A program made the position numbers and the translations under genes. Below the pieces are notes generated by a model. That model saw nothing but the letters and a program-made list of their open reading frames with translations, was not told the origin of the DNA and made no database searches. DNA of 40,777 bases, from the NCBI GenBank assembly GCA_019244415.1, contig JAFASN010000045.1, positions 1 through 40,777 of the forward strand. The letters run 5' to 3'. Shown piece after piece: positions 8,451-17,096 of the stretch (the stretch's first letter is position 1; each line of letters begins with the position of its first letter). Origin of the DNA: Verrucomicrobiota bacterium. Its GTDB lineage: Bacteria > Verrucomicrobiota > Verrucomicrobiia > Chthoniobacterales > UBA10450.

Positions 8451-9725
8451 CTATGGACTTGTAGGAACGATCAGCGGCACGAAAACGAACGGCGGCTGCG
8501 CTGGCAATGCCGGAGCAGGACCTTCAGCCGGCGCCTGCGCTTCAGGACCTTCGGCCGGAATGTCTTTCACATCCTTGGCGTCTTTCGCATCCTTGCTGTC
8601 GCTGATGTTCTTATCCGAGCTGCCCACAGCACGATTTTCGGCGAAGAGCATGTTCGTTGTCGCCCGCCCAAACACCGCGATCTCTGTCACCGACAAGCTT
8701 TCGTTTGTCGCAGGACGGGTCCATTTCACCAGAAGATAACGGCCGCTCGTTTCAGGAAAATCAACCGCGACGCGTCCGCTGCCATCATCAGCTGCAGTGC
8801 CGAGCGCCTTGAAACCGGCGAGCGCCGCGTCATCGATCCGCAGCGTCTCGGCGCTTTGCGCGCCAGCCGGTGCCGCCGCGGTTGCGTCACGGCTGCCGGC
8901 CGGCAGCGCGTTTGAGAGATAAAAATTTGCAGTCCGATCGGCGGCGTTCGACAGCACGCAGACCCGCCGCAGGGCCATCTCACGGCCAAGGTCAACGACA
9001 ACGGCCGGTGAGCTATCGTTGTTCGCGAACGTGTAGGAAGTGGCGACCTGCTCGTCGAGCATGTTATTGGCGAGCTTCATGTCAACGCCCGAGCTCACGT
9101 AAGCAGCGCGCGCTTTTGTGTGCAGATCGCTCAGGTTGTACTTCGCCTGCGCGATCTCGCCTTCGACTGCGCGGCGCGGGCGCGGCATGGTGAAATCTGC
9201 GGCGCCGGCAGCGGTGAAGATGCCGAGCTCACTGATGCTGCCTGGCGTGGTTACATTGAACGTCAGCCGCACGTACTTGGCTTCGGCCGGCCCGAGCTTC
9301 ACGGTCAAGGCGCCATTGTGCAGATCGAGCCGTCCCGCGTCACGCCATTGCGTGCTTTCGGCCCCGAGGTTCGCATCCGCGGTGGCGATAGTGACTGTGC
9401 CTTTAGCGTCCGTGTTCAGGAACGTGAGCGAATCGATCTGCTCAATTTTCCCGAGTGAGACGAGCAGGCTGCTCATGCCTGACGCGAGATTGCACGACGC
9501 CTTCGCATCCCCTGAAATCAACGCGGTAGCGTCGCTCCTGGGCGTACTCTCGACCTGCGCGCCGAGATCGATGCGGGACACGTTTTGCGGGTAGCGCGGC
9601 GCCTGTTCGAGCGTCAGGGGCGCGACTTTTTGCAGGATCAAATCCGCGGCGGAAGCGGTCGTAACGGCACTGATAAAGAGAAGCGGAACGAAACGGGTGA
9701 GAAGCCGTGTGCTGATAATTTCCAT
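8451..9725 (-). CDS. Secreted protein with discoidin-like domains
   Basis: The start at ATG 9725 gives a signal peptide (STRLLTRFVPLLFISAVTTASA). Two beta-rich segments follow with F5/8C (galactose-binding-like) features. The first contains ISGDAKASCNLASGMSSLLV, IEQIDSLTFLNTDAKGTVTI and YVRLTFNVTTPGSISELGIF. The second contains MLDEQVATSYTFANNDSSP, VVVDLGREMALRRVCVLSN and RYLLVKWTRP with SLSVTEIAVFG. Such domains bind carbohydrate or other surface ligands. The tail is low complexity: SDSKDAKDAKDVKD, then a Pro/Ala/Glu-rich end. No enzymatic motif was seen. The start could be extended 14 codons to a TTG, but the signal peptide then loses its N-terminal position. It is probably periplasmic or cell-surface; function unknown. 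Confidence 0.82.
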   Translation of the reverse strand: MEIISTRLLTRFVPLLFISAVTTASAADLILQKVAPLTLEQAPRYPQNVSRIDLGAQVESTPRSDATALISGDAKASCNLASGMSSLLVSLGKIEQIDSLTFLNTDAKGTVTIATADANLGAESTQWRDAGRLDLHNGALTVKLGPAEAKYVRLTFNVTTPGSISELGIFTAAGAADFTMPRPRRAVEGEIAQAKYNLSDLHTKARAAYVSSGVDMKLANNMLDEQVATSYTFANNDSSPAVVVDLGREMALRRVCVLSNAADRTANFYLSNALPAGSRDATAAAPAGAQSAETLRIDDAALAGFKALGTAADDGSGRVAVDFPETSGRYLLVKWTRPATNESLSVTEIAVFGRATTNMLFAENRAVGSSDKNISDSKDAKDAKDVKDIPAEGPEAQAPAEGPAPALPAQPPFVFVPLIVPTSP

Positions 9726-10011
9726 ATCTGTAATAACGAGAATATCGTTCTCCCCTCTCTTTGGCAATCAAAAACTGCTGCTCACTTCGGCTCCTATGTC
9801 GCAATTACCGTCCCAGCCCACATACCTCATCGCGAGCGAACTTTCATCGAGCTTTTTGAGCCGCCACTCCCACCGAATACAGCGCATCTCGGAAAGCATG
9901 GCGAGCAGCTCCCAGCTTTCCGTTGGCGGTCCAAGTCGGCTTGGCTGACGTCGTGTGATTGCGCACCACAACCCGGTACTCTTTGACACCTTGCACCCTA
10001 GTACTCGTCAT
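9726..10011. other. Intergenic region with overlapping palindromes
   Basis: Between two minus-strand genes. Upstream of the 9725 start are two interleaved dyads, AACGA-N5-TCGTT (9735-9749) and GAGAA-N5-TTCTC (9738-9752), which could be an operator. The rest holds a 73-codon minus-strand frame (9989-9768) without recognisable similarity; I do not call it a gene. Confidence 0.3.
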
Positions 10012-11166
10012 TCACCACTTCGCTGCTGAAGTACCGGCTGAAAGCGTGCTTCGTAATTCGGCGCGTCGCGGCATGTAACACTGCTCCAGGAGAAATTCGG
10101 CAATGTCCAATGCCGCGCCGGGGCGGCTAATCCTCGCGATGTTGTGCGACCAACGCGCCGCTGTCTTGCCGTTATCTGCCGCGGCGGATGCGACTGCATT
10201 TAACACTTGCGCGTTGGACAGCGCCACACAGCCGCAGCCTGTCTCGACCACAAGTTGTGCGTTCCCCTCTTCCTGACCCGGCACAATCTGGTTAATGATC
10301 AGTGGGCACGTGGCTGCGATGGCTTCCTGCACCGTTGCGCCGCCTGCTTTGGTGATGAGCAGATGGTGCCGCGCGAGCAACTCCGGCAGGTGCGATGTCC
10401 AGCCGAGTACGTCGAACTGCCCGGTAGTTGCGTTGCGGATCGAGTCGATCTTGCGCCGCAGTTTTTCATCGTGGCCCACGCTCACGGCAAGTTTTACGTG
10501 CGGCAATGCCGCGAGCTGTTGCACCAGGGCGGCCGCGGAGGACGTGTTGTTGCTTGTCATGTACAAGATGCGCCAGGGCGGGTGCGCCGGGCGGCAGCTG
10601 CGCAACTCGGCGAAATCGGGACTGACCGGGAAGCCGAGTACGCGCTGCCGATGGCGCGGCACTCCGGCGTGCTCGAGTACGGACGCTGTCCGCTCATTGG
10701 CGACGAGAAAATAGTCCGCCGAGCAACGGAACCAGACTGCGTTGACGCTGATCGAGTCTGTAATGCAAACGATGCGCCGCGGTCTCGTCCCCCGCGCCGG
10801 CCCGAGGATCTGGTCGAGCAAATGCGCGTACGCGGGATAAACCGGCACGATCACATCCGGCTCGTCGCGCGCGATGATTCGCGCGAGCCGATGGCGAGCG
10901 GGCGCAAGCCAGCGCAAGGCGCGCCGTACTCCCTCGCGTTCATCGATCGCTGCGTAGAGCCACGACCAGACTTGCGGCGCACGATTAATCAGCTGGAGGT
11001 AAGCGCGGCAGGTGAGATCGCTCAGGATGCCGAACGTCTCGGCAAAAACGTCGCGCAGCTCGACCTCGGCATCAGGCGCGAGCTGGCGCAACGCATCGCG
11101 GATTCCGCGGCCCGCGGCGTTGTGCCCTTCGCCGAAAGCGGCAGTGAGGATGAGGAATTTTTTCAC
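10012..11166 (-). CDS. MGDG-synthase-like glycosyltransferase (GT28 type)
   Basis: The protein fits the monogalactosyldiacylglycerol synthase / processive glucosyltransferase family. The N-terminal half (residues about 1-165) begins KKFLILTAAFGEGHNAAGRG, the lipid-acceptor domain with its Gly-rich start, followed by PDVIVPVYPAYAHLLDQI and RRIVCITDS. The C-terminal half is GT28-like: VLGFPVSPDF, a TSNNTSS nucleotide loop, VLGWTSHLPELLARHHLLITKAGGATVQEAIA (positions 10430-10310), and IVPGQEEGNAQLV. In family members the conserved AGG...E and GQE-GN segments bind the UDP-sugar. It probably glycosylates diacylglycerol at the inner membrane. The start at GTG 11166 fits the conserved N-terminus; the frame opens 13 codons earlier. 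An antisense frame at 10207-11175 is a shadow. Confidence 0.88.
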   Translation of the reverse strand: MKKFLILTAAFGEGHNAAGRGIRDALRQLAPDAEVELRDVFAETFGILSDLTCRAYLQLINRAPQVWSWLYAAIDEREGVRRALRWLAPARHRLARIIARDEPDVIVPVYPAYAHLLDQILGPARGTRPRRIVCITDSISVNAVWFRCSADYFLVANERTASVLEHAGVPRHRQRVLGFPVSPDFAELRSCRPAHPPWRILYMTSNNTSSAAALVQQLAALPHVKLAVSVGHDEKLRRKIDSIRNATTGQFDVLGWTSHLPELLARHHLLITKAGGATVQEAIAATCPLIINQIVPGQEEGNAQLVVETGCGCVALSNAQVLNAVASAAADNGKTAARWSHNIARISRPGAALDIAEFLLEQCYMPRRAELRSTLSAGTSAAKW

Positions 11167-11365
11167 GTGCTTTGAGTACAGCGTCCGTCCATGAATGGCC
11201 CGCACCAGCTCTGGCCTTGCCTACTATGCACCGTCAACGTTTTGTCACCTTCGCGAGACAGTAGCCATTCTGGCCCGCGCTACGCGAGACGAATTCGCGT
11301 TGCGAGAATCCGCTCCCGGCTAGAGATGCTTCGACAACGCCCGCACCACAGAATAGATAAGCGCG

Positions 11366-12652
11366 GTGAAGAAACGTGACGCAGCGGTCATTTTCATCCT
11401 GGTTACCGTCACGCTCGACGTTCTGGCAATGGGATTAATCATTCCCGTATTGCCGAAGCTGATTCTCGATTTCCTCGGCGGCAAAATGACCAGCGCGGCT
11501 GATTGGAACGGCTGGTTCGCGCTCGTCTTCGCGCTCATGCAATTTGTCTTCTCGCCCGTACTCGGCGTTTTGTCGGATCGCTTCGGTCGCCGGCCGATTA
11601 TTCTCCTTTCAAACCTCGGGCTCGGCCTCGATTACATGGTAATGGCGGTCGCGCCCACGATCGGCTGGCTATTTCTGGGGCGAATCATTTCCGGCATCAC
11701 GACGTCGAGTATTCCCACCGCGATGGCTTACATCGCCGACGTCACGCCGAAAGAAAAGCGCGCCGGCGCCTTCGGCATGATCGGCATGGCGTTCGGCATC
11801 GGATTCGCTTTCGGTCCGGGCGTAGGCGGTTTGCTGGGCGGGATCAATCCCCGGCTGGCGTTTTGGGTTTCGGCTGGATTAAGTCTGGCGAACTGGCTTT
11901 ACGGTTTCCTCTTCGTTCCCGAATCGCTCGCCCCGGAACGCCGCAAACAATTCTCTCTTCGGCGCGCCAATCCCATCGGCTCGCTTGTCCTGCTTCGCTC
12001 GCACCCACAACTATGGAAGCTCGCGACCATTCAGTTCCTCGCCTACACCGCGCACAACGTTTTCAGCGTCTGGGTACTCTACGCCATTTACCGGTACGCG
12101 TGGGGCGAAACGACGACGGGCCTTTCCCTCATGGTTGTTGGCGTGTGTACCGGCGCGATTTCCGCGCTGCTCACTGGGCGCATGGTAAAATGGGTGGGCG
12201 AAAAAGCGACCCTTTACATCGGGCAATTCTGCGGCGCGTTCGGCATGTTCGTCGCCGGCATTGCCCGTAACAGCGTGCAGTTCTTCGCTTCCATACCGAT
12301 CATCTCGCTCTGGAACATCTCCATGCCTGCCACCCAAAGCTTGATGACGCACCGGGTGAGCGAGCGGGAACAAGGCGAATTGCAGGGCGCGCTGCAAAGC
12401 ATGCGTTCCATCACCTTCATCATCGGGCCGTTCCTTTTTCTCCGCGTCTTCAGTTGGTTCATCGATCCGAAAAACCGCGTGCACTTGCCCGGGGCGCCGT
12501 ACTATCTCGCCGCCGCGCTGCTTCTCACCGCGGCGTTGCTTTCTACTCGCATCGAAAAACGAGAGCCTGAGCCGCTGCTCGAACCGGCTGAGCCACTGCC
12601 GCCGATCCTGTCGCCGGAAGGAATCGCTGCCACCGAAACTTCCTCACGCTAG
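11366..12652 (+). CDS. MFS transporter, TetA-type drug/proton antiporter family
   Basis: This 428-residue inner-membrane protein has about 12 hydrophobic segments. The loop 2-3 signature is GVLSDRFGRRPIILLS and the motif after helix 4 is IADVTPKEKRAGAFGMIGMAFGIGFAFGPGVGG (11725-11825), which resembles motif C of 12-TM antiporters. The layout matches TetA/TCR1-type efflux proteins, but sequence alone does not identify the substrate, so a tetracycline call would be unsafe. It starts at GTG 11366 (MKKRDAAVIFILVTVTLDVLAMG). The cytoplasmic tail after the last helix is Pro/Glu-rich. It converges with tdh; a small AGGCA-GCT-TGCCT hairpin lies between the two. Confidence 0.92.
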   Translation: MKKRDAAVIFILVTVTLDVLAMGLIIPVLPKLILDFLGGKMTSAADWNGWFALVFALMQFVFSPVLGVLSDRFGRRPIILLSNLGLGLDYMVMAVAPTIGWLFLGRIISGITTSSIPTAMAYIADVTPKEKRAGAFGMIGMAFGIGFAFGPGVGGLLGGINPRLAFWVSAGLSLANWLYGFLFVPESLAPERRKQFSLRRANPIGSLVLLRSHPQLWKLATIQFLAYTAHNVFSVWVLYAIYRYAWGETTTGLSLMVVGVCTGAISALLTGRMVKWVGEKATLYIGQFCGAFGMFVAGIARNSVQFFASIPIISLWNISMPATQSLMTHRVSEREQGELQGALQSMRSITFIIGPFLFLRVFSWFIDPKNRVHLPGAPYYLAAALLLTAALLSTRIEKREPEPLLEPAEPLPPILSPEGIAATETSSR

Positions 12653-12683
12653 CCCGTACTCAGGCAGCTTGCCTAAGTTTCAG

Positions 12684-13733
12684 TTACGCCGCTGCCGCGA
12701 AATCGAGCACGATCTTGCCGGACTCGCCGGACTTCGCCAGCTCGATCGCTTCCCGGAACTGCCCAAAGGGAAACTCGTGCGTGATCACCGGCGAAATATC
12801 GAGCCCGCTCTGAATCAACGCCGTCATTTTGTACCACGTCTCGAACATTTCGCGCCCGTAAATTCCCTGGAGCGTCAGGCTGTGGAACACGACCAGATTC
12901 CAATCTATCGACGCGCTTGATGGCATGATGCCGAGCAGCGCGATTTTGCCGCCGTAGAACATGTTCGGCAAAATATCCGCGAACGCTTTCGGGTTCCCGG
13001 ACATTTCCAGGCAGACATCGAACCCTTCCTTCATGCCGAGCTGTTTCATCGCGTCGGCGAGTTTTTCGCTGCGCACATCGACCCCGAAAACATTCGGGGC
13101 CATTTTGCGCGCCAACTCGAGGCGGTACGGGTTCACATCGGTGATGACGACGTGTCGTGCACCCGCGTGTTTGCAAATGGGAATGGCCATGCAACCGATC
13201 GGGCCTGCGCCGGTGATGAGTACATCTTCGCCTACGAGATCGAATGCGAGCGAAGTGTGCACCGCGTTGCCCAGCGGATCGAAACACGAGAGTACTTTCA
13301 GCGGAATCGAGGGATCAGCATGCCAGGCGTTCGTCGCCGGAATAGCCACGAACTCGGCCCAGGCGTCGGGGCGATTCACACCCACGCCTTGCGTATTCGG
13401 GCAAAGATGACGCCGGCCAGCCAGGCAATTCCGGCAATGTCCGCACGTGATGTGACCTTCGCCTACCACCAGATCGCCTTCAGCAAAACCGCGGACATTA
13501 GATCCGACGGCCGCTATTTCGCCCACGAACTCATGCCCGATCGGCATCGGCACCGGGATCGTTTTCTGCGCCCACACGTCCCAGTTGTAAATGTGAATGT
13601 CAGTGCCGCAGATCGACGCTTTCTTAGTACGAATGAGTACGTCGTCCGGCCCGACTTCCGGCACCGGCCAATCTTCCAGCCACAGACCCGGCTCGGCTTT
13701 GGCCTTCACGATCGCCGGCATCGTCTTCTGCAT
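12684..13733 (-). CDS. tdh: L-threonine 3-dehydrogenase
   Basis: This zinc-dependent medium-chain dehydrogenase oxidises L-threonine to 2-amino-3-ketobutyrate using NAD. Family-specific features are [17 protein letters not shown] (catalytic zinc Cys), [10 protein letters not shown] (zinc His), a structural zinc loop [32 protein letters not shown], the Rossmann GAGPIGCMA, and [11 protein letters not shown] near the end. Length is 349 residues, close to the E. coli enzyme. No kbl (aminoketobutyrate lyase) partner is adjacent. It is the last chromosomal gene before the integrated element: its start lies 78 bases from the distal attachment repeat. Confidence 0.95.
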   Translation of the reverse strand: MQKTMPAIVKAKAEPGLWLEDWPVPEVGPDDVLIRTKKASICGTDIHIYNWDVWAQKTIPVPMPIGHEFVGEIAAVGSNVRGFAEGDLVVGEGHITCGHCRNCLAGRRHLCPNTQGVGVNRPDAWAEFVAIPATNAWHADPSIPLKVLSCFDPLGNAVHTSLAFDLVGEDVLITGAGPIGCMAIPICKHAGARHVVITDVNPYRLELARKMAPNVFGVDVRSEKLADAMKQLGMKEGFDVCLEMSGNPKAFADILPNMFYGGKIALLGIMPSSASIDWNLVVFHSLTLQGIYGREMFETWYKMTALIQSGLDISPVITHEFPFGQFREAIELAKSGESGKIVLDFAAAA

Positions 13734-13810
13734 CGCGCAGCCAAACTAAGCGATTCGGCAGACGAGGAAAGGCGATTGTGATTGGCCGCGCCGCGCAAAC
13801 GATCAAAGCA

Positions 13811-13831
13811 GCGACCCTAACGGGATTCGAA
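13811..13831. repeat. Distal attachment site (att), 21-bp direct repeat
   Basis: GCGACCCTAACGGGATTCG plus two further A residues, identical to 23482-23502. On the minus strand it is the tRNA-Glu 3' end from the T-loop to the discriminator base plus one flanking base. It is a displaced tRNA fragment with no matching 5' part, as left by integration into a tRNA gene. Confidence 0.9.
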
Positions 13832-14053
13832 TCCACTTCCCGCATTTCGCGGCGTTGCGTAATTTTGCCGCAAGTCTGCCGGAATTAGCACGTTAATGCG
13901 CTTGGCCGAAAATCGCAGTTTGCGCGAATTGCGCACCATTACGCAGTTTTTCTGTCCGAATTTGTCCGAAAAACGAGCACGCACGAAATTTCCGCGTGTG
14001 GTGTTCGAGTTGACTTGCCATTCTTGGCGCTGTTTCGCAGCCGAAAACTCCAA
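13832..14053. other. Element left end, non-coding, with integrase arm-like repeats
   Basis: No gene seen. It contains two direct copies of TGTCCGAA at 13953-13960 and 13963-13970, spaced 10 bp (one helical turn), about 120 bp inside the att core. The same octamer pair occurs inside the other end at 23410-23428. These are candidate integrase or excisionase arm sites. Confidence 0.6.
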
Positions 14054-14599
14054 ATGCGAGTTCCTGTTTCGATCCTGATTTTTATCTGCACCGCTGCTGT
14101 TCTTGGTGGTTGCGCGAGCGCCGATTTTTCGCCGTATGTTGGCGAGCAGCAACGCTGGCCCACATCACCAGGAGCGTTTGTCACGATGATCAACAGCTAT
14201 GACGGCCCGGGACGAAGCGGAACCGGAAGGCAATACACGCTGCCGGTCTATTTTGGCCTTCCGAATCGGCCGTACGCAGTCCTCGGAGCAATCGACGTTG
14301 ATGCGCCGGTCGGCAGATTGTTCGAAGGCTCAGAAGCGACGACAACCTTCAAGCCCGCGGTTCGCGAGGCAGGACAGCACGGCGCAGACGCCATCATTGT
14401 CATTGCTCAGGGCGTGGAGAATCGTGGCTATACGACAACCACTTTTGCTAACGCCAATGCAAACACCTCGTTCTCTGGTGTCGCTTATGGGAACGGTTTT
14501 TCCGGCAATGCGAATACGACGGCAAATGCTTTTGGTTCAAGTTTTACGACGCCAAATCGCCGCGGCCAGGCGCGTGTGATCGCCATTAAGTTTTTATGA
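14054..14599 (+). CDS. Putative lipoprotein, element cargo
   Basis: The ATG at 14054 gives a clear lipoprotein signal: MRVPVSILIFICTAAVLGGC, with lipobox LGGC and Cys20 as the lipidated residue. The mature protein has a segment RPYAVLGAIDVDAPV followed by AVREAGQHGADAIIVIAQGVE, which resembles the fold of small surface lipoproteins and YbjQ/heavy-metal-binding-type proteins (AL-x-AR-x-GADAII). It then has an Asn/Thr/Gly-rich stretch (FANANANTSFSGVAYGNGFSGNANTTANAFG) and a final basic strand RGQARVIAIKFL. The function is not known. An in-frame ATG 13 codons upstream would spoil the signal peptide. It is the first gene inside the distal att site and probably cargo rather than a mobility gene. 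Confidence 0.75.
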   Translation: MRVPVSILIFICTAAVLGGCASADFSPYVGEQQRWPTSPGAFVTMINSYDGPGRSGTGRQYTLPVYFGLPNRPYAVLGAIDVDAPVGRLFEGSEATTTFKPAVREAGQHGADAIIVIAQGVENRGYTTTTFANANANTSFSGVAYGNGFSGNANTTANAFGSSFTTPNRRGQARVIAIKFL

Positions 14600-14618
14600 G
14601 CCTTCCCGCTTGCTCGGG

Positions 14619-15188
14619 TTAGTAGAAGTGTGGCGGCGAATCCTTTGTTCCACAAGGCGCCCGAAACGCTATCAAAGCTGTGCTCATCACGTGAAGCCTC
14701 ATCTGCGCAAACCACTGAACAGCCTCACGCGCGCGCATATTCTCCGCAAGGGGGTGGAATTTTGCTAGCGCGGGCCGCAGTCGTTTTGCTTTCTGCTCGT
14801 GCTTTCGCGCAACGTAATTCAGAAATGTCATCAACTTCTTTGTAATACGCATTTCGAGCGACTCGTATAAGATGCCTGCTAGTTCGCCGCATAACTCATG
14901 GATCACGGGGCTTTCGATTTTTTGTATCGGTGTCTCAAGCAAGCCTGGACGAGTACGCGATGGGTGAAGCGGAACCCGTTTGCTACCGGCGCCGCCGGGG
15001 TGAACACATAGCATCAGAAATGGAAGAAAAGGCAAAGCACAACATGTGCGTCGCTGCACGCCTGCCGCGTCAGCTAGTTCGTCGATAAGAGCGTTCAAAT
15101 CAGGATCAGCTATTTTTCCGATCGGTTGGTTGCGGTGTGCGGTCACGGTGCTAAAGGCAACGAATCGCTCATCCCTGCGTACGGGCAA
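14619..15188 (-). CDS. Hypothetical protein, weak gene call
   Basis: A 189-codon frame with a TTG start and no clear ribosome-binding site, convergent with the lipoprotein gene. Parts read like protein (IADPDLNALIDELADAAGV; ELAGILYESLEMRITKKLMTFLNYVARKHEQKAKR), while the middle (RRTCCALPFLPFLMLCVHPGGAGS) and the end look like noise. It may be a degraded gene, or a genuine accessory gene with a different start. No family recognised. Confidence 0.35.
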   Translation of the reverse strand: MPVRRDERFVAFSTVTAHRNQPIGKIADPDLNALIDELADAAGVQRRTCCALPFLPFLMLCVHPGGAGSKRVPLHPSRTRPGLLETPIQKIESPVIHELCGELAGILYESLEMRITKKLMTFLNYVARKHEQKAKRLRPALAKFHPLAENMRAREAVQWFAQMRLHVMSTALIAFRAPCGTKDSPPHFY

Positions 15189-15297
15189 AACGAATAACTA
15201 CACGAGGGTGACAGCTTCACGCGCGCGCACGCGCGTATTTCTCCCGCAGGAACTCCCGTCTGGCTGAGACACCGCGATCAGCCGAGGAACAGGGCAT

Positions 15298-15816
15298 TCA
15301 TTGTGGTACCTGTTTGTTCGTCATCGTATCCGCTTGACGATGCACGATCCGCCAGCCATCAGACTCGCGCCGGAAGACCATTGTCACGCGATAATCCCGG
15401 CGCGATTCCTCATCTTTTCTTGGGGCACGAAAGCGAATGTGCTCCAATTGTACGACGTAGGCGAAATTTCCCGCTACGTGGACGGCAACCCGCTCGTTAC
15501 TCTGTGTTGCGTGGGAGAAATGCGAGCTCGCCCAATCCAGCCGTGCGCTGACGTTGCTCCAACCTTTTTCGATTTTACCACCTGCTCCCCCTGCGACAGT
15601 GACGTCGTCAGCATGTGACCACAGCGCCTTTACTGCTGCCGGTTGGCCATTATGGAACTGCAGTTGCGCAGAATCGAGCTTGCTCAGGAATTCCTGAAGA
15701 TTCTTGTCCTCGATTTGTACATCAGCTTGCGTTGCAGCTGGCGCGGTTGAGGCGCTCGCACTGACAACCGCTGCCATCGCAGCCGTCAGGCAAAAGATTG
15801 GGATCGGTAGCGTCAT
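15298..15816 (-). CDS. Secreted NTF2-fold (SnoaL/DUF4440-like) protein
   Basis: The 172-residue protein has a signal peptide (LPIPIFCLTAAMAAVVSASA) and then a single domain of the NTF2-like superfamily. Visible features are a helix with FLSKLDSAQLQFHNGQPAAVKALWSHADDVTV, the following GGAGGKIEKGWSNVSARLDWASSHF (15600-15530), a strand VAVHVAGNFAYVVQLEHIRF and the closing strand pair YRVTMVFRRESDGWRIVHRQAD, which is typical of DUF4440/SnoaL proteins. Members range from isomerases to non-catalytic binding domains, so no reaction is assigned. Export suggests a periplasmic role. It lies in the cargo half of the element. The start at ATG 15816 is supported by the signal peptide. Confidence 0.82.
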   Translation of the reverse strand: MTLPIPIFCLTAAMAAVVSASASTAPAATQADVQIEDKNLQEFLSKLDSAQLQFHNGQPAAVKALWSHADDVTVAGGAGGKIEKGWSNVSARLDWASSHFSHATQSNERVAVHVAGNFAYVVQLEHIRFRAPRKDEESRRDYRVTMVFRRESDGWRIVHRQADTMTNKQVPQ

Positions 15817-15927
15817 TGTTGAACTTCTGTTGTGATTGTGGACATAAACCTGACAATCTCAACCTCAGCCGCGGTTACCTGAAAGCGCGACTTCGCTGCT
15901 CACAACATTCTAATCACGTTAGCTAAG

Positions 15928-16041
15928 TTAACAAACCGGGTAGCCACCGGCTGCAACGTTGGGTACGCCTTGGTCAACGGCAGCCTCGCGGTCGTTCCCG
16001 AGCCGTCCACCTACGCGATGATGGGTTTGGGGATTAGTATG
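15928..16041 (+). pseudogene. Fragment of a PEP-CTERM protein gene
   Basis: The frame reads LAVVPEPSTYAMMGLGI (about 15985-16035), a textbook PEP-CTERM sorting motif with the start of its membrane helix. It then loses the hydrophobic stretch and basic cluster and runs into unrelated sequence. There is no credible upstream coding region or start, so it is a remnant of a larger surface-protein gene. The surrounding 15817-16463 holds no other gene; an AT-rich stretch near 16305-16325 could contain the promoter for the next gene. Confidence 0.6.
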
Positions 16042-16463
16042 CCAGAGGTTGACGTTTTTTTCGCACACCGGCAATGCGCTACACGCGCGCTAGTTCGGGT
16101 TAATGTGTCGCGCGATTCCCGAGGCGTCACACATGCGCGCGCGCGCGATAGTTGTGACAGAGCGACGCGCCGAACACTCTGCCAGTAGGATGCGGTGTAA
16201 GCGGAGGCGACAAGCGGCTTGCGCTGGCGAAATCGAGGTGACTAGCGGACTTCGCGTCGGAACAGCTTACAAACTCTCTCGGAACCAGCTTCATTCCAGT
16301 AAATATATTGCTGAGTATAAGGATAGGCGCGTCAAGGAATTAACGTGCCGTTCCTAGTGCCCTTTGCCTATCTCGGCCTGCAATGTGCTACCGGGGCAAC
16401 TACCAGCTCCTCGGGGGCCTCGCGGCATGGGTTGAGGAGCCTGTTCGTTCTTATCTCAACCCT

Positions 16464-17096
16464 ATGAAATACAAACACATTATCACCCTTCTCTGCGCCG
16501 CAACGGCGAGCTTCCTCATCGCCAGCACGCCGGCGCAAGCGAACTTCATCGTAACGCTGCAACAAGTGGGATCCAACGTGGTCGCGACGGGAAGTGGAGC
16601 AATAGACCTCACCGGCCTGCACGGTCCAAGCCCTGCGAATGGCGCGTCCGCAATAGTACCTGTTGCTGGCGATATCGTCACTGGGAGTGGAAATGGTACC
16701 TTATACCTTGGACCAATCTCCGGCCCGACGAGTTTCGGCACCGGAGGTCCAACGGATGCGAACAGCTCAACCGGACCTCTCGTGAGCCTCCTCTACAACG
16801 GGGGAATCACGTCGTCGATTATCGTGCCCAGTGGCTATGTCTCCGGCACTCTTATTTCCAACGGCGCAATCTACAACGGGCAGAGCTTTGCCAGCCTTGG
16901 AGTCACGCCCGGCACCTATGAATGGACGTGGGGCACTGGAGCGAACCAGAACTTCACGTTAGAGATCGGAACCAGCCGCGTGCCTGATTCGGGCTCGACA
17001 ATGGTCTTGCTTGGCGCTTCGCTCTTCGGTCTTATCTTTGTTCGCCATTTTTTCTTCAGCAAACGTCCCCGGTCTTCAAGCCATCAAATCCCATGA
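16464..17096 (+). CDS. VPDSG-CTERM surface protein, copy 1
   Basis: ATG 16464 gives a signal peptide (KYKHIITLLCAATASFLIASTPAQA). The mature part begins NFIVTLQQVGSNVVATGSGAIDLTG, a module common in exosortase-sorted proteins, then a variable middle, the conserved SLGVTPGTYEWTWGTGANQN block, and the sorting tail: RVPDSGSTMVLLGASLFGL followed by a basic end. VPDSG-CTERM is the verrucomicrobial variant of PEP-CTERM. It directs processing by an exosortase, not present in this window, and export to the cell surface or extracellular polymer. The stop overlaps the start of copy 2 (ATGA), so the two are translationally coupled. First of three tandem paralogues and the most divergent. Confidence 0.88.
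   Translation: MKYKHIITLLCAATASFLIASTPAQANFIVTLQQVGSNVVATGSGAIDLTGLHGPSPANGASAIVPVAGDIVTGSGNGTLYLGPISGPTSFGTGGPTDANSSTGPLVSLLYNGGITSSIIVPSGYVSGTLISNGAIYNGQSFASLGVTPGTYEWTWGTGANQNFTLEIGTSRVPDSGSTMVLLGASLFGLIFVRHFFFSKRPRSSSHQIP

Noticed and set aside
9768-9989. 73-codon minus-strand frame upstream of the discoidin-like gene
   Set aside because: No motif, weak start, and another frame over the same bases looks as good.
10207-11175. 322-codon plus-strand frame opposite the glycosyltransferase
   Set aside because: Antisense shadow; composition not protein-like.
11503-12270. 255-codon frame in the same direction as the MFS gene
   Set aside because: Overlapping frame of a real transporter, extremely Arg-rich.
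11366-12652. Calling the MFS protein a tetracycline resistance gene
   Set aside because: The family layout fits TetA-like exporters, but substrate cannot be read from sequence, and it is a core-composition chromosomal gene.
12662-12674. AGGCA-GCT-TGCCT hairpin between MFS gene and tdh
   Set aside because: Only a 5-bp stem and a poor T-tract; too weak to call a terminator.
15216-15236. Alternating CG/CA tract (possible Z-DNA), with a similar one near 16130-16150
   Set aside because: Short and without a link to any gene or boundary.
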